A stretch of DNA of 64,000 nucleotides from Triangularia verruculosa (GCA_033296885.1 MU863884.1:372001-436000); one strand, 5' to 3'. Counted from the first letter of the stretch, positions 1 through 9,528 are shown. The notes: a model not told the origin generated them from the sequence alone. A program made the numbers and translations.

Positions 1-404
1 GCGAATCGGATGATGTTGTCTTTACTCCACGACTTCTCGGCAGGAGACTCACTTCGACTCTGTTTACTGCCCACCAATCCCTTCCACCCTTCAGTCTTTT
101 GAATTCTCTCACTTTCACTGAGAAATCTACAGACGGCATGTCCCTGTTTACTTAACTTAAAGACGCGATCTTGGTCTTTAAGTAGGTAGTCTTTCACCAA
201 CACCAGTCCTCAGCATATTTTCCTAATACACCGGCAACCCACCAACAAACAACAACTCTCTCTCTCTCTCTCTCTCCGTACTTTCCACACTCGTCTCCAG
301 CTGCCGACCACTTGCTCGCATCATCACACACTTCAGACAAACACGATACCAAACATATAGCCCCCAAGTCTTCACCAGTTATCAACAGACAAGAACAAAA
401 CCCA

Positions 405-572
405 GGTTGCACATGGTCTAGTGGTCAAAGACACCTCAAGTGCACAAATGTTCATATACAATCCTACAATCGAAGACGGTAGCTCGCTGGCCTACCTCGA
501 TCGACTGCCAGGCGAGTGTTGGTATATTTGTACTCCGTGAGGAGATTCCCAGGTTCGGATTCTGGTGCATCC
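405..572 (+). other. tRNA-like element, possible tRNA relic
   Basis: An A-box-like block (TGGTCTAGTGG, 414-424) lies in a D-arm with stem GTCT 416-419 / AGAC 429-432. A T-arm with B-box-like GGTTCGGATTC (552-562) has stem CCAGG 549-553 / TCTGG 561-565. CCTCA at 434-438 can pair with TGAGG at 538-542 as an anticodon stem, which would imply an unusually long insert of about 90 nt. The acceptor stem pairs only imperfectly (GGTTGCA at 405-411 against TGCATCC at 566-572, with two extra bases before the D-arm), and position 33 is not T. It may be a decayed tRNA or chance. Confidence 0.25.
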
Positions 573-973
573 ATTTTGACTCTTTCTTCCCATTCTTTCT
601 GGTTTTGTCAACGGAATGCTTTTGTTTTACGATAGAGAATAAAGTTGCATGATGTTTTTGGAGATGTGGCTTGTGGAGTTGCTCTTTTAGTTGTTGTGCT
701 TGGTATGCTTGCTCTTATAATAAAAGGTCGTATGAGTGCTGTGTACCTAACGAGTTGTAAATGCCTTCAGATGTTGGTGTAAGTGATTTTAATGTTGGCG
801 TTGTGCTCTTGATGTTGATGCTCTCGGTAGTAGTGAGTGATCTGAATTCAGTTGCTACTGATTCGGCATTTGTTCGTGTGGTTGCTCTTGATCAGTCGCT
901 CTCTTACTTCTTGGTCAAAGACGTAAGATCGTTTCTCATCCTCTCCGGAATCTACGCCCTCAAGTATGTCTTT

Positions 974-1204
974 TCAGTAAGTTGGCCCGTTAAGTTTGGT
1001 GAGAGTATCACAGCATGCAACCCCGAAGATCTTGTCCACGGCCTCTAATTCAATGTGCAGCCACTGAGCAAGCCTCTCATGATGCCATGTCTCGTCACCG
1101 CCACAAAGGACAAATGTTTGCTTTATTTCTGTAGTTTCGTTTAATGCATGCTTTCGCAGATTCTTTACTGCATTTACTTTCGCCTGAGGGTATCCATCTA
1201 TCAT
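974..1204 (-). other. Short ORF of doubtful coding status (76 codons)
   Basis: An ATG at 1204 opens 76 codons ending at a TGA. The reading is not low complexity (it contains WHHERLAQWLHIELEAVDK). After the stop the same frame stays open for about 33 more codons with a protein-like composition. Codon choice (GCA, GTA, ACA) is less G/C-ending than in the neighbouring genes. It could be a gene remnant, the last exons of an unrecognised gene (a GT-AG excision around 920-990 would extend it), or chance. I do not recognise a family. Confidence 0.15.
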
Positions 1205-1379
1205 CCATTTCCATCTTTCCCCCCGGTATCTTCCTGCCCGAACCTTTTTTTCTCCAAGCCTTTCCCATATGTACAATCCCCAACCAATCTTTTGGTACCT
1301 TCTGTATTTTTGACCCTCCGTCCAGCCCACTGCTTCCCGCAATAATAATAACTAACCATTTGTGATCCTTCAATGCGTA

Positions 1380-1799
1380 TCACCTCCCCTCCCCATCCCT
1401 CCTCACCTCCACCTTCACCGGCGTAGCTTCCTTATGAAAACCCAACCACTCCCCCAGTATCCCCCCTGGTTTTGGCACCGGACATTCCCTCTCCGCCTTC
1501 CTTTCCCTTTCCCTCCTTTCCCGCCTCTCTCTCCTCAGCTTCTGAAGTTCTTCCTGTTGCTCTGGTGTGGTGGCAACCACAGTATCGAACCTCGCTACCC
1601 CATCCTCCCCTACAATCTCCCTCTGCTGTCTCCTCCTCCTCTTGGAATTAGGATCAAGCTCCCCGTCGGCGAGCGTCTTTCGTGGGGCTGGGCATGGGAG
1701 GACATGTGGGAGGGCTACCACGAAGAAGGAGGCTACTAGGGTTGTTGCGAAGAGGGTTGATGTTGAGCGGGAACGGGGGTGGAGGTGGGGGGGCGGCAT
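1380..1799 (-). CDS. Small conserved-type hypothetical membrane protein (139 aa)
   Basis: The start chosen is the ATG at 1799, just before MPPPHLHPRSRSTSTLF. The upstream in-frame stretch is proline-rich and not protein-like. The N-terminus is basic and Ser/Thr-rich, followed by one hydrophobic segment at about residues 14-35 (TLFATTLVASFFVVALPHVL). This suggests a mitochondrial or ER membrane anchor. After it come a Cys-Pro motif and a highly charged Arg/Glu-rich helix (about 85-115), then a short tail with GGILGEWLGFHKE. The layout resembles small single-pass mitochondrial proteins of filamentous fungi, but I cannot name the function. It is a single exon, and its 3' end lies next to a gene-poor stretch. 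The location is inferred only from the N-terminus. Confidence 0.6.
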   Translation of the reverse strand: MPPPHLHPRSRSTSTLFATTLVASFFVVALPHVLPCPAPRKTLADGELDPNSKRRRRQQREIVGEDGVARFDTVVATTPEQQEELQKLRRERRERRERERKAERECPVPKPGGILGEWLGFHKEATPVKVEVRRDGEGR

Positions 1800-2529
1800 T
1801 GTTATATCGGTCCCAAGTAAGACGGGGAAGGGTTGTGATGGAGGGGGGGGGGGTATGGAAAGGCTGAGGGGAATGTTAGCTTTAGGTTTTGTATAGCCTG
1901 GAATGGGGGAGGACATACCAATTGGTTTGTTAAAGACCAAGTTAAAACATGACTCCCGTTCCAGAAAACACTTGAGAGAGTCGGAGGGTCGGGACACCGG
2001 AACGGGGGGGAGCTCTACTTCGAGATGCCTTGGGAATTGTGGATTGATAGCTAGCCCACTTCCATCACCAAATAGCCCCACAATTCCCGAGCCGATGCCC
2101 CGAGCTCCCGTCCTTCCTGTCAGGCGCGCGTCACTTTTTTATTTTTTTTGGTAACGCGGCGGTAGACGCACGGACCACATATTAGTTGATTGAATCTTGG
2201 CTACCAAGTGGCTACCTACCTGCCGCCGCCTCTTCACTTTTGCGAAAAACATATCCTACGAGCAGCTTGTTGAGAAAAAGAGAAAGCATTTTTTCCATCT
2301 GATATTGACTTTTTAGCAAGCCTTATCGTCATCGTTAAAGAGAAATTGCAATCTTTGAACCGGGAAGCGGCGCGCAGCGCAAAATACAATACCTTACCGA
2401 AGAGGAACTACAAGGTTTATTTTATTGATTATCGATTATCGATTATTATCCACGCCCACATCGATCGCGAACAGACAACACCTCCCCCCCCGAGCTCCTG
2501 AAGCAAATACTACACCGCACACACTCAAA
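1800..2529. other. Intergenic, divergent promoter region
   Basis: This lies between the small membrane protein gene (minus) and the phosphatase gene (plus). It contains a G11 run near 1843-1853 and the clustered GATA-like sites at 2429-2450. No ORF here looks real. Confidence 0.6.
2429..2450 (-). promoter_or_regulatory. Cluster of three GATAA motifs
   Basis: Three TTATC motifs (GATAA on the minus strand) occur at 2429-2433, 2436-2440 and 2446-2450, 80-100 nt upstream of the phosphatase ATG. Fungal GATA factors bind HGATAR sites, and spaced pairs are typical. The function is inferred from the motif only. Confidence 0.3.
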
Positions 2530-4028
2530 ATGAGCGACCTCGACAGGTAAGTAACATGCGCGCGACTATATGTTGTGCTTGTTATGGGAGTCTGACCGTT
2601 TAACAGAGCAATCGCTCAACTGCGAGCCTGCCGCCCCATCCCAGAAAACGAAGTCCGCGAGCTCTGCCACAAGGCCAGAGAACTGCTGATCGAGGAGGGA
2701 AACGTCGTTACCGTCAACGCGCCCGTAACAGTAAGCTCCCCCTCTCCTCTCTAAACTCCCACCACCACCACCACCGTCTCTTAACAGTTCCCTTTTGCCT
2801 CCAGATATGCGGCGACATCCACGGCCAATTCCACGACCTAATGGAGCTCTTCCGCGTCGGCGGCGACCCCCCGGACACAAACTACCTCTTCATGGGCGAC
2901 TTTGTCGACCGCGGCTTCTACTCCCTCGAGTCCTTCCTCCTCCTGCTCTGCCTCAAAGTCCGCTACCCCGACCGCATGACCCTCATCCGCGGCAACCACG
3001 AGTCCCGCCAGATCACCACCGTCTACGGCTTCTACGACGAGTGCCTGCGGAAATACGGCAGCGCAAACGTGTGGAGGTACTGCTGCGACGTGTTTGACTA
3101 CCTGGCGCTGGGCGCCATCGTGCTGGGGGCGAGCAACACGCTCTCGCAGCCCGAGGGGAGTCAGCCGGGGGGTCAAGATGTCGAGATTGAGGTTTGCAAT
3201 GCGGACCAGCAGATTATTTCGAGGTTTTTGAGAAAGGGGAGTAATGGTGGGGGGAGTGCAGGAGGGAGTCAAGCCGGTGGGAGTCCGGAGGGGACGGGGA
3301 GGGGGGAGGGGAGTCCGAATGGTGCGGGGGAGGGCAGGCCGACGACGAATGGGTTTGGGGAAGGGGATGGGCCGCCGGCGCCGTCGAATACGGGGCCACC
3401 GGGGAGTGGCGCGTCAGGGGCGAGTGGAGGGAGTCTTGGGAATCCGGCGGGGGCGGTGTTGTGTGTTCATGGCGGTCTCAGTCCGTTGATTGACAATGTG
3501 GACAAGATCCGGCTGTTGGATCGGAAACAGGAAGTGCCGCATGAGGGTGCCATGTGCGACTTGCTCTGGTCGGATCCGGATGAGATTGATGGGTGGGGGC
3601 TGTCGCCGAGAGGAGCAGGGTTCTTGTTTGGGGCGGATATCGTCAAGGTGTTCAACCACAGAAACGACCTCAGCTTGATTGCGAGGGCGCATCAGTTGGT
3701 GATGGAAGGGTTTAAGGAGATGTTTGACGCTAGTATCGTCACGGTGTGGTCGGCCCCAAACTACTGCTACCGATGCGGGAATGTGGCGGCGCTGCTGGAG
3801 CTGTCGGAGGATGACTCTGGGCTGGGGGTGTTGGCGAGGAGTAACGGAGATGTGAATAGGAGCGATGGTGGGATGGGCGGGCAGGGGCCGAGGGGGGTGT
3901 TAATGGAGAATGACTTGTTGGGGTACAACAGGGCCGGGCCGGCGAGGAGGTATCGGGTTTTCCAAGCTGCTCCGCAGGATTCTAGGGGGATGCCGGCCAA
4001 GAAGCCTGTTGCCGACTACTTTTTGTGA
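2530..4028 (+). CDS. ppg1: PP2A-family Ser/Thr phosphatase, PP4/PPG1 type (454 aa)
   Basis: Exons inferred: 2530-2546, 2607-2730, 2805-4028, all with GT-AG introns. The protein begins MSDLDRAIAQLRACRP. It carries the metallophosphatase signatures GDIHG (about 50-54), GDFVDRG (about 78-84) and RGNHE (about 109-113). The C-terminus is PVADYFL, the carboxyl-methylation tail of PP2A, PP4 and PP6. KQEVPH, MCDLLWSDP and SRGMPAKKPVADYFL are closest to PP4; filamentous-fungal Ppg1 is the likely ortholog. Its role is Ser/Thr dephosphorylation in a regulatory holoenzyme. An odd feature is a Gly/Ser/Pro-rich insert of about 105 residues (about 156-263) where PP4 has a short turn before CVHGG. A second insert of about 40 residues lies before the final VFQAAPQ block. 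The 5' part uses C-ending codons and the 3' part G-ending codons. The family is sure; PP4 versus Ppg1 naming is less so. Confidence 0.9.
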
Positions 4029-4245
4029 TTTTGAGTGTGGTGGGCAGTTACTGAGTTGCAGTATGGACAGAGAAGGAAGGATACTGGCTTTTGTTTTTTT
4101 CTTGAAGCGATTTGATTGTTTGTGTATTTGGGCGCATTGATTGTATCTATTACTTCATTATGAGTTATACCCCCTACTACGCCTTGCTAAACAGCGGGAA
4201 AAATATGAAATGAGCCTTCTTCAGCGTTCATGTATTGTGCGGTTT

Positions 4246-4802
4246 TCAGCTTGAGACCGAGCCTTTCAGTCGAGTGATGGTCTTCTCAATAGCCTCCTCA
4301 TCGACATCACAGTTTGACCCAGGGATACACCCCAGCGTCACACGCACTTGGTTCTTGCTGGCGCCTGTGATTAGAGATATTCTGCTCTGGTGTCAGTCCC
4401 CATCGTTTACCATCATAGTCCGGGAGCAGCAACTTACAAATCAGTAGCCATGGGGCACCCATTTGGCTCGTCGTCCTTCTCCCGGACGTTTGGCTGCTCC
4501 TTACTTATACACGGAGCCGCAACAGCTACCCCATCGCAAGCCGGCTGCTGTTGCAGATACTCCCTCACACTCGCCTCACCCACCCCGACCTTCCCCAGCA
4601 GCTCCCTCAGCTTCTCATTTTCCTCCGCCACCTTCCTCGCCGCAAGCTGGATCTCTAGACTCGCTTGAACACCCCTCTCCTCGTACTCCCTGACACGCGC
4701 CTCCAGCGATGCCACGTACTCCTTCCTCCGCGCCCTCGAGAGACGCTGGTTCTTGCGGATGCGCCCGAGTTCGGCCTGCTTCTTGTCGTCTGCCGACGAC
4801 AT
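4246..4802 (-). CDS. bZIP transcription factor (166 aa)
   Basis: Exons inferred: 4438-4802 and 4246-4381, with one 56-nt intron (GTAAGT donor, CAG acceptor, ACTGAC branch). The basic region has N18-x7-R26 in NQRLSRARR, followed by KEYVASLEARVREYE, the signature of a common fungal bZIP group. The helix continues as a weak leucine zipper to about residue 75 (the LRELL segment). The second exon adds a short conserved-looking tail ending in RLKGSVSS. The expected role is a nuclear sequence-specific DNA-binding regulator; the target is unknown. An upstream ATG at 5035 opens a 126-codon ORF that overlaps this start out of frame, possibly a translational control element. The gene is convergent with the phosphatase gene. 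Confidence 0.8.
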
Positions 4803-5381
4803 TTTTGAATACCTTTGGTACCTATCTGAAGTTGTATGATTTTACATGGTTGAGTGAGGGGTTTAACTCGAATAATGAAAGGGGGTGTGTAATGCTCCGG
4901 AGGTGAGAAGTCACTTGAAAGACGGTCTGGTCGTCGGAGCCGAAACGTCAAACGTGGGGGGCAAAAACCCCCGGCTTGGCACACCGGGCTTGTCTCGGTG
5001 CTGAGTGAAAGACATGGAAGCAGCGGACACCTCATGAACTGTGTGTTTATGAACTTCAAAATGATTTTTTTTTTTCAACATTTAAAAAAAACATGATACT
5101 ACTATACATACATACATACACTTTACACCGGCCAACCAAACCCCCTTATCACCCCCTTTTCCAGTCCCAGCATTTTCCCACCCCACCTCGTAACCACCCC
5201 TCCCCTCCCTCCCCCATCCATGCTTCCCATTTTTGGTATATGTCGTCTGCACAATCGGGTGTCACGGCCACATCTCATGTGTATGTGTAAGTGCTCTAGA
5301 TATACAAAAAAAAATTACAAGTCTTTTTTTAAGCTTTCAACTTGTATTTTCCTTCTTCTCCTCGTCCTCCGACGTTCAACC
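4803..5381. other. Intergenic, upstream of the bZIP gene
   Basis: This stretch holds the 5' leader and promoter side of the minus-strand bZIP gene and the 3' flank of mL44. It contains T-, A- and C-rich simple tracts (about 5065-5220). Apart from the overlapping upstream ORF starting at 5035, I see nothing else. Confidence 0.5.
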
Positions 5382-6692
5382 TTAGCGAGAAATCAACTCT
5401 CCAATATCAACATACACCGGCTCCCACGCCTTCCCGCTCTTCACCCCATCATCCAGCACATCACTCGGCACCCTCAACCCCTGTCCCGGACTGTACAGAT
5501 ACCACGCCTTTAGCGCGTGCATCGCAGCCTTCAACCTCGCGTGCTCCAAGGTAGCTCCCGAGCCCTCACCCAACTTGTCGTTCCCGCTGTAAATGCCTAC
5601 AACAAACACTGGGGTTCTTGACAGTCTACCGGTTTCTGACAAAAGTCTCGCCACAGGGGGATCGAACTCCTCTCTGGCGCAAAGCAAAGCGAGCTCAAGA
5701 GTCGGGTGCTTGAATGCAAAGAGCCTCTCGAGGTCGAGGTGGCGGGAGAGGATGTGAGCCTTGACAAAGGCTTTAGCAGCCTCACGGCCAGAGTGCGTGT
5801 AGATCGCGCCAACGACAGCCCGCACAAAGTTGGCGTGGGCCTTCTCGGAGAGTTCCCTTGTCTGGGAGGAGCCGTAGCTGGTGGGGCTGAACTTAGGGGA
5901 GGAGGTGTTGGAGAACTCGGAGTCTTTCTCCTCCTCGGCGGCGGGTTGCTCCTCCTCTGGTTGCGGGGGAGGCGTGATGACCTGCCCGAAATCGTCGTCG
6001 TAGATTACTTTCGACGCAACAGAGCGCTGCCAGTTGTTCTTGTTGATCTTTTCGACTACTGTCCTGGTATACCCAAACCCAAGAACGCTTTCGCCGGTCT
6101 TCTCGAGGGAGAATTGGAGAAGACCTGGATCAACCTCGCCACCTGGGGCGGCGGCCACTTCGGTACCCCATGCCTTGGCTATCCTGTTCAGCGGGGCAGG
6201 CCCAGCGAGACCGGTCATGGCGGCGTAGAGGACGTCCATGGGGAGACGGGGGTAGTGCACCATGAACGATTCTGAGGCGTGGTAGTTGATTATTGTCGAG
6301 CCGAGGAAGGCCAGGCTGGAGTTGTTGAACTGGGGGCTGGGATCGGCCGAGGGGTCGACGAGGGTGCGGGCGAGGGTTTGGAGGGGGATTTTTGGAGAGA
6401 GCGACAAACGGGCGTGGAGGGCGGCGAGTTTGGCGGATTGAAGGGCCCTTTCTGGGAGGGGGGAGGGGAGGGTGGATGTGAGTGGTGGGAGCTTCTCGAG
6501 GGGAGGGAAGCGGGAGTGGTCGGTGCCGTCCTCTTCGTAGATGGGTGTGGGTTCGGCCTCGACGGCGGAGGAGGATGAGTGCCGTACTGGTACTTGGGCA
6601 GCTCGGAGAGCAATACTGGGGGTTGAGGCGGCGCCGGGGCGGGCCGCGAGCAATTGGCCCGTTGCCCTTTCGATTCGTAACCTCTTCATCAT
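5382..6692 (-). CDS. mrpl3: Mitochondrial large ribosomal subunit protein mL44 (436 aa)
   Basis: A single exon. The start is the ATG at 6692 (MMKRLRIERATGQ), which gives an Arg-rich mitochondrial presequence; the codons further upstream are not protein-like. Residues about 90-240 form an RNase III-like fold without the catalytic acidic motif (LAFLGSTIINYHASESF, LPMDVLYAAMTGLAG). The C-terminal third has a double-stranded RNA-binding domain (FVVGIYSGNDKLGEGSG, ARLKAAMHALKAWYL). This two-domain order is that of yeast Mrpl3 and mammalian mL44, a structural protein of the mitoribosome. An acidic insert (QPEEEQPAAEEEKDSEF) separates the domains. It is divergent from a small complex I-type gene, sharing about 560 bp of promoter. 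Confidence 0.9.
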   Translation of the reverse strand: MMKRLRIERATGQLLAARPGAASTPSIALRAAQVPVRHSSSSAVEAEPTPIYEEDGTDHSRFPPLEKLPPLTSTLPSPLPERALQSAKLAALHARLSLSPKIPLQTLARTLVDPSADPSPQFNNSSLAFLGSTIINYHASESFMVHYPRLPMDVLYAAMTGLAGPAPLNRIAKAWGTEVAAAPGGEVDPGLLQFSLEKTGESVLGFGYTRTVVEKINKNNWQRSVASKVIYDDDFGQVITPPPQPEEEQPAAEEEKDSEFSNTSSPKFSPTSYGSSQTRELSEKAHANFVRAVVGAIYTHSGREAAKAFVKAHILSRHLDLERLFAFKHPTLELALLCAREEFDPPVARLLSETGRLSRTPVFVVGIYSGNDKLGEGSGATLEHARLKAAMHALKAWYLYSPGQGLRVPSDVLDDGVKSGKAWEPVYVDIGELISR

Positions 6693-7250
6693 CGGGTGGG
6701 TGTAAAAAGAAAAAAAGAAAAAAAAACCTCGTCGACCAGTTTCCCAGTAGTTGTCCTCCTTCAAAATCACCGGGTTTCCTCCTCTTATTCAGGTCGTCGG
6801 GCCGAGATATCGGGTGCTGGAAGTTAGGGTGGTGCCGTCGTGGAATTGCTGCACCGTTCCCCGGTTCGTCGCCGTCAATCTCGGAGAGGAAAAAAATGTT
6901 CTCCAATGGGGCCGTGAAGCTGCTGCACCGCCAGTGCCGTTGCAGGGATGTCTCACTCCATCCCGCAAAATAAGTTGCTGACATAATACTATCGAGGTAG
7001 CACCCCGCTATCTGCTATCAGTAAACTAGGGCCTGGTCCAAGCTTTTGAGCCTGCGGGAGCTGTTGCTGTGATGCTGCTGCCCAGAACAGCACCACCCGC
7101 TGCCTGCCCGCCGGCAGCTGTGACGGATTAACCATTCGCCCTTTTCCCTGCCATTGATTGGACCGCGCGACGCCCAACGACGACGTCAAGTTCGAGAGGC
7201 TTGACAGCTTACCCCAGGTTAATCCACATCCTCCCTTACAATCAGTCAAA
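6693..7250. promoter_or_regulatory. Shared divergent promoter region
   Basis: This 558-bp stretch lies between two divergent nuclear genes for mitochondrial proteins (mL44 minus, small complex I-type subunit plus). I see no ORF of its own and no motif I would name with confidence. Confidence 0.5.
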
Positions 7251-7743
7251 ATGGTATGTTTTCGGGCTCTCTATTGCCTCAATTGAAGACCATACTAACA
7301 CCATATCTCTAGGGTGGCGGTCCCAAAGTCCCGTGAGTTTGCGCATGCCCCATGTCGCTCGAGACAGGCCCAGCGACGCCATAAGTCAGAACCCCCAGAG
7401 TCCTAACGAGATCGACCCCGAACATACAGGTATCCCAAGCACGTCTGGTCGCCGTCCGGTGGTTGGTACGCCCAGCCTGCCAACTGGAAGGCCAACACGG
7501 CCATCCTCGGTCTCTGCGTCTTTGGCGTCACTGCTTTGGTCTGGAAGGTGAGCGCCGAGAGGGAGTTCCGCCACAAGATGCCCGAGCCAGGACGTTTCTA
7601 CCCAAGCAGATAGTGTGTTTACTCTGATCTACCTCTAGCGTGCTGTCAAATTACTGACTGTTTATCGCAGCTGGAGCAAGCAAATCATCGAGCACGAGCG
7701 GGCGCAAAAGGAAAAGGCAGAGGCGGAGAAGAAGTCATCATAA
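7251..7743 (+). CDS. Small mitochondrial complex I-type accessory subunit (92 aa)
   Basis: Exons inferred: 7251-7253 (only the ATG), 7313-7332, 7430-7612, 7671-7743. All introns have GT-AG ends and the joins keep frame, giving MGGGPKVPYPKHVWSPSGGW. The protein has one hydrophobic segment (about residues 34-52, TAILGLCVFGVTALVWKV), then SAEREFRHKMPEPGRFYPSRYW and a Lys/Glu-rich C-terminal helix. Length, single membrane span and the PSGGWYAQPANWKANT motif fit the small NADH:ubiquinone oxidoreductase accessory subunits of filamentous fungi. I am confident it is an inner-membrane mitochondrial protein, less so which subunit. The first coding exon is only three bases, so simple ORF calling would miss the gene. 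Confidence 0.75.
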
Positions 7744-8068
7744 AACAGTACCAAACCTCTTACGCGGGGGGCGCTTTTCTCGGTGTAAATTGTACATGAA
7801 TTCAACAGTTTTGGGACCTCATAGACGGCGACCATGTCCTCCTTTCCTTTGACTCTTGACCGCTTCACAACAATGCATTGTCTTCTGGTTGCTTCCGATT
7901 TCCGTACAATACGGTTGTCTTCTGCCAACAGCACTGTTCACAATAGCCTTGTCAACACTGGTTTCTTTGTTCACTAAACACTTATTAAAAACCAGCTGTA
8001 TACCAATACTCCAGGAATTTGGAAGGCATCAAAACCAACAACCACCATCTACACAGAGTACGGTAACC
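7744..8068. other. Intergenic between tandem genes
   Basis: A 325-bp stretch with the 3' end of the complex I-type gene and the leader of the RING gene. Nothing specific is seen. Confidence 0.5.
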
Positions 8069-8932
8069 ATGTCAGTTTCTTCCGCCTCCATGGATTTCGA
8101 ATCTGACAACTGGTCCGACTCTGATGACGCCCCTTACTCCCCCACCTCCCCCCCTTCCCTCCCAGACCTCCCAGACTACGAATCCGACTCTGACTCCGTC
8201 GCCACTGACACCACCCTCCAAGTCATCACCGACGTCTCAGACGAAGAACTCCGCTCTCTCCTAGATCTCCGCGCCCGTGTAGCTAACGTCACTGACGAAC
8301 AAGCAGAACACCCGGACCCCGAAGAGAGCGAAACCCCCCCAGCCACCCCCAGAAAAGCCGAAGCCCCCCTCAAAGCACCAATGAGCAACTACATCCCCGA
8401 TCCCAAATACACCTTCCTCTTCCACCCCCACCGCCACACCCACACCCACACCTGCACAATCTGCCTCACCACCCCCCTTTCCTTCCTCCCCTCCCCTCTC
8501 ACTTCCTCTCCCACAAACGACAGCACCCCAACCCTCCTCCCATGCGGCCACATCTTCGGCCAGTCCTGCCTCCGCACATGGCTCCTCTCCAACACCACCT
8601 GCCCCGTTTGCCGGTCCCCCACCCTCCACGAAACCTGCAAACACCCCATCCGTCTCCGCCCAATCCACACAGACACCATCTGGCTCATCCCGCGAACCGT
8701 TCCCGACGGGGGCAAGATTGCGGAATTTTGCCGCCCGTGTCTGCAGAAGGGGAGACAGGATGTGATTAACGGGTTGATGGCGACGCTTGGGAGGCTGTAC
8801 TACGACGCGAGAATAAAATGGAGAAAGACAAAGAGGGAAAGGGACCGGGTGGAGATGATGAGGTTGAGGGTGAGGATGGATGAGGATCTCAGGCGGCTGG
8901 CGGTGGAGGAGACGGGGGTGGGGGAGTGGTGA
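8069..8932 (+). CDS. RING-finger protein, probable E3 ubiquitin ligase (287 aa)
   Basis: The start chosen is the ATG at 8069 (MSVSSASMDFESDNWSD), preceded by a good purine context. Residues 1-115 are acidic, Ser/Pro-rich and likely disordered. A RING domain spans about 129-181: C129-x2-C132, C159-G-H161, C167, C178-P-V-C181. The usual fifth zinc ligand is replaced by Gly164 (CGHIFGQSC), a variant seen in many fungal RING proteins. A second Cys pair follows (FCRPC) and then a basic helical tail. Ubiquitin transfer activity is inferred from the fold. The substrate is unknown, and I do not recognise an orthologous named gene. Confidence 0.75.
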   Translation: MSVSSASMDFESDNWSDSDDAPYSPTSPPSLPDLPDYESDSDSVATDTTLQVITDVSDEELRSLLDLRARVANVTDEQAEHPDPEESETPPATPRKAEAPLKAPMSNYIPDPKYTFLFHPHRHTHTHTCTICLTTPLSFLPSPLTSSPTNDSTPTLLPCGHIFGQSCLRTWLLSNTTCPVCRSPTLHETCKHPIRLRPIHTDTIWLIPRTVPDGGKIAEFCRPCLQKGRQDVINGLMATLGRLYYDARIKWRKTKRERDRVEMMRLRVRMDEDLRRLAVEETGVGEW

Positions 8933-9528
8933 GTTTTTCTCTTCCTTTCTACCTACTTGTAAAATAATAATCTAATGGTGGTGGTGATGGCTATGTTGCT
9001 CACAACAGGTGCTGGTTTACCTGGGTTGGTTTATAATAGGTTTTGATCCAAAAATAATAAAAATATACATTCTTTTAAAAAACAAACCAAATTTTGCAAG
9101 TTCTCTTATGTCATGTAGAAATTGTGATATATGCTCGATGTTGTGTTTCTTAGGTCCTAAACATGAGAATATAACACACGACACAAGAACATTTCTTAGA
9201 TGTGCACGGTAATCATAAAGCATAACTGAAAATGTCCTCCAAAACATGGCTAACCTGGTCATCCAACAAAAGAAGCAGGTCGACCACCACCACTCATCGA
9301 CAGTGTGATACTACCTACAAAAGTAGCCAGCGATTGCATGCATAAAAATTGTCTCTTAAAACCGATGCTCTCCGCCTATTCAATATCTCCATAACAAACA
9401 TACAACACTAAAAAGCAAGTCTATTAAACAGGGTATCTAAAGCAATTCCATCCTCCTATCCAATCCCTCCTATCGCCAACAACACTGCCACCACACCTCC
9501 ACCTAGGTACTCTTCGGGACATCTTCAC
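8933..9528. other. Convergent intergenic region with an AT-rich patch
   Basis: This lies between the 3' ends of the RING gene and the phospholipase gene. About 9040-9240 is clearly AT-richer than the surroundings and carries overlapping short ORFs on both strands that do not resemble known proteins. It contains candidate polyadenylation signals (AATAAAAAT near 9056). Confidence 0.5.

Larger units (their letters stand above)
1..1379. other. Left-end stretch without a firm gene
   Basis: I see no convincing gene here. The stretch holds a CT microsatellite of about 11 units near 255-276, a tRNA-like arrangement at 405-572 and a short minus-strand ORF at 974-1204, both listed separately. Base composition is less GC-rich than the genic parts. 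Confidence 0.5.
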
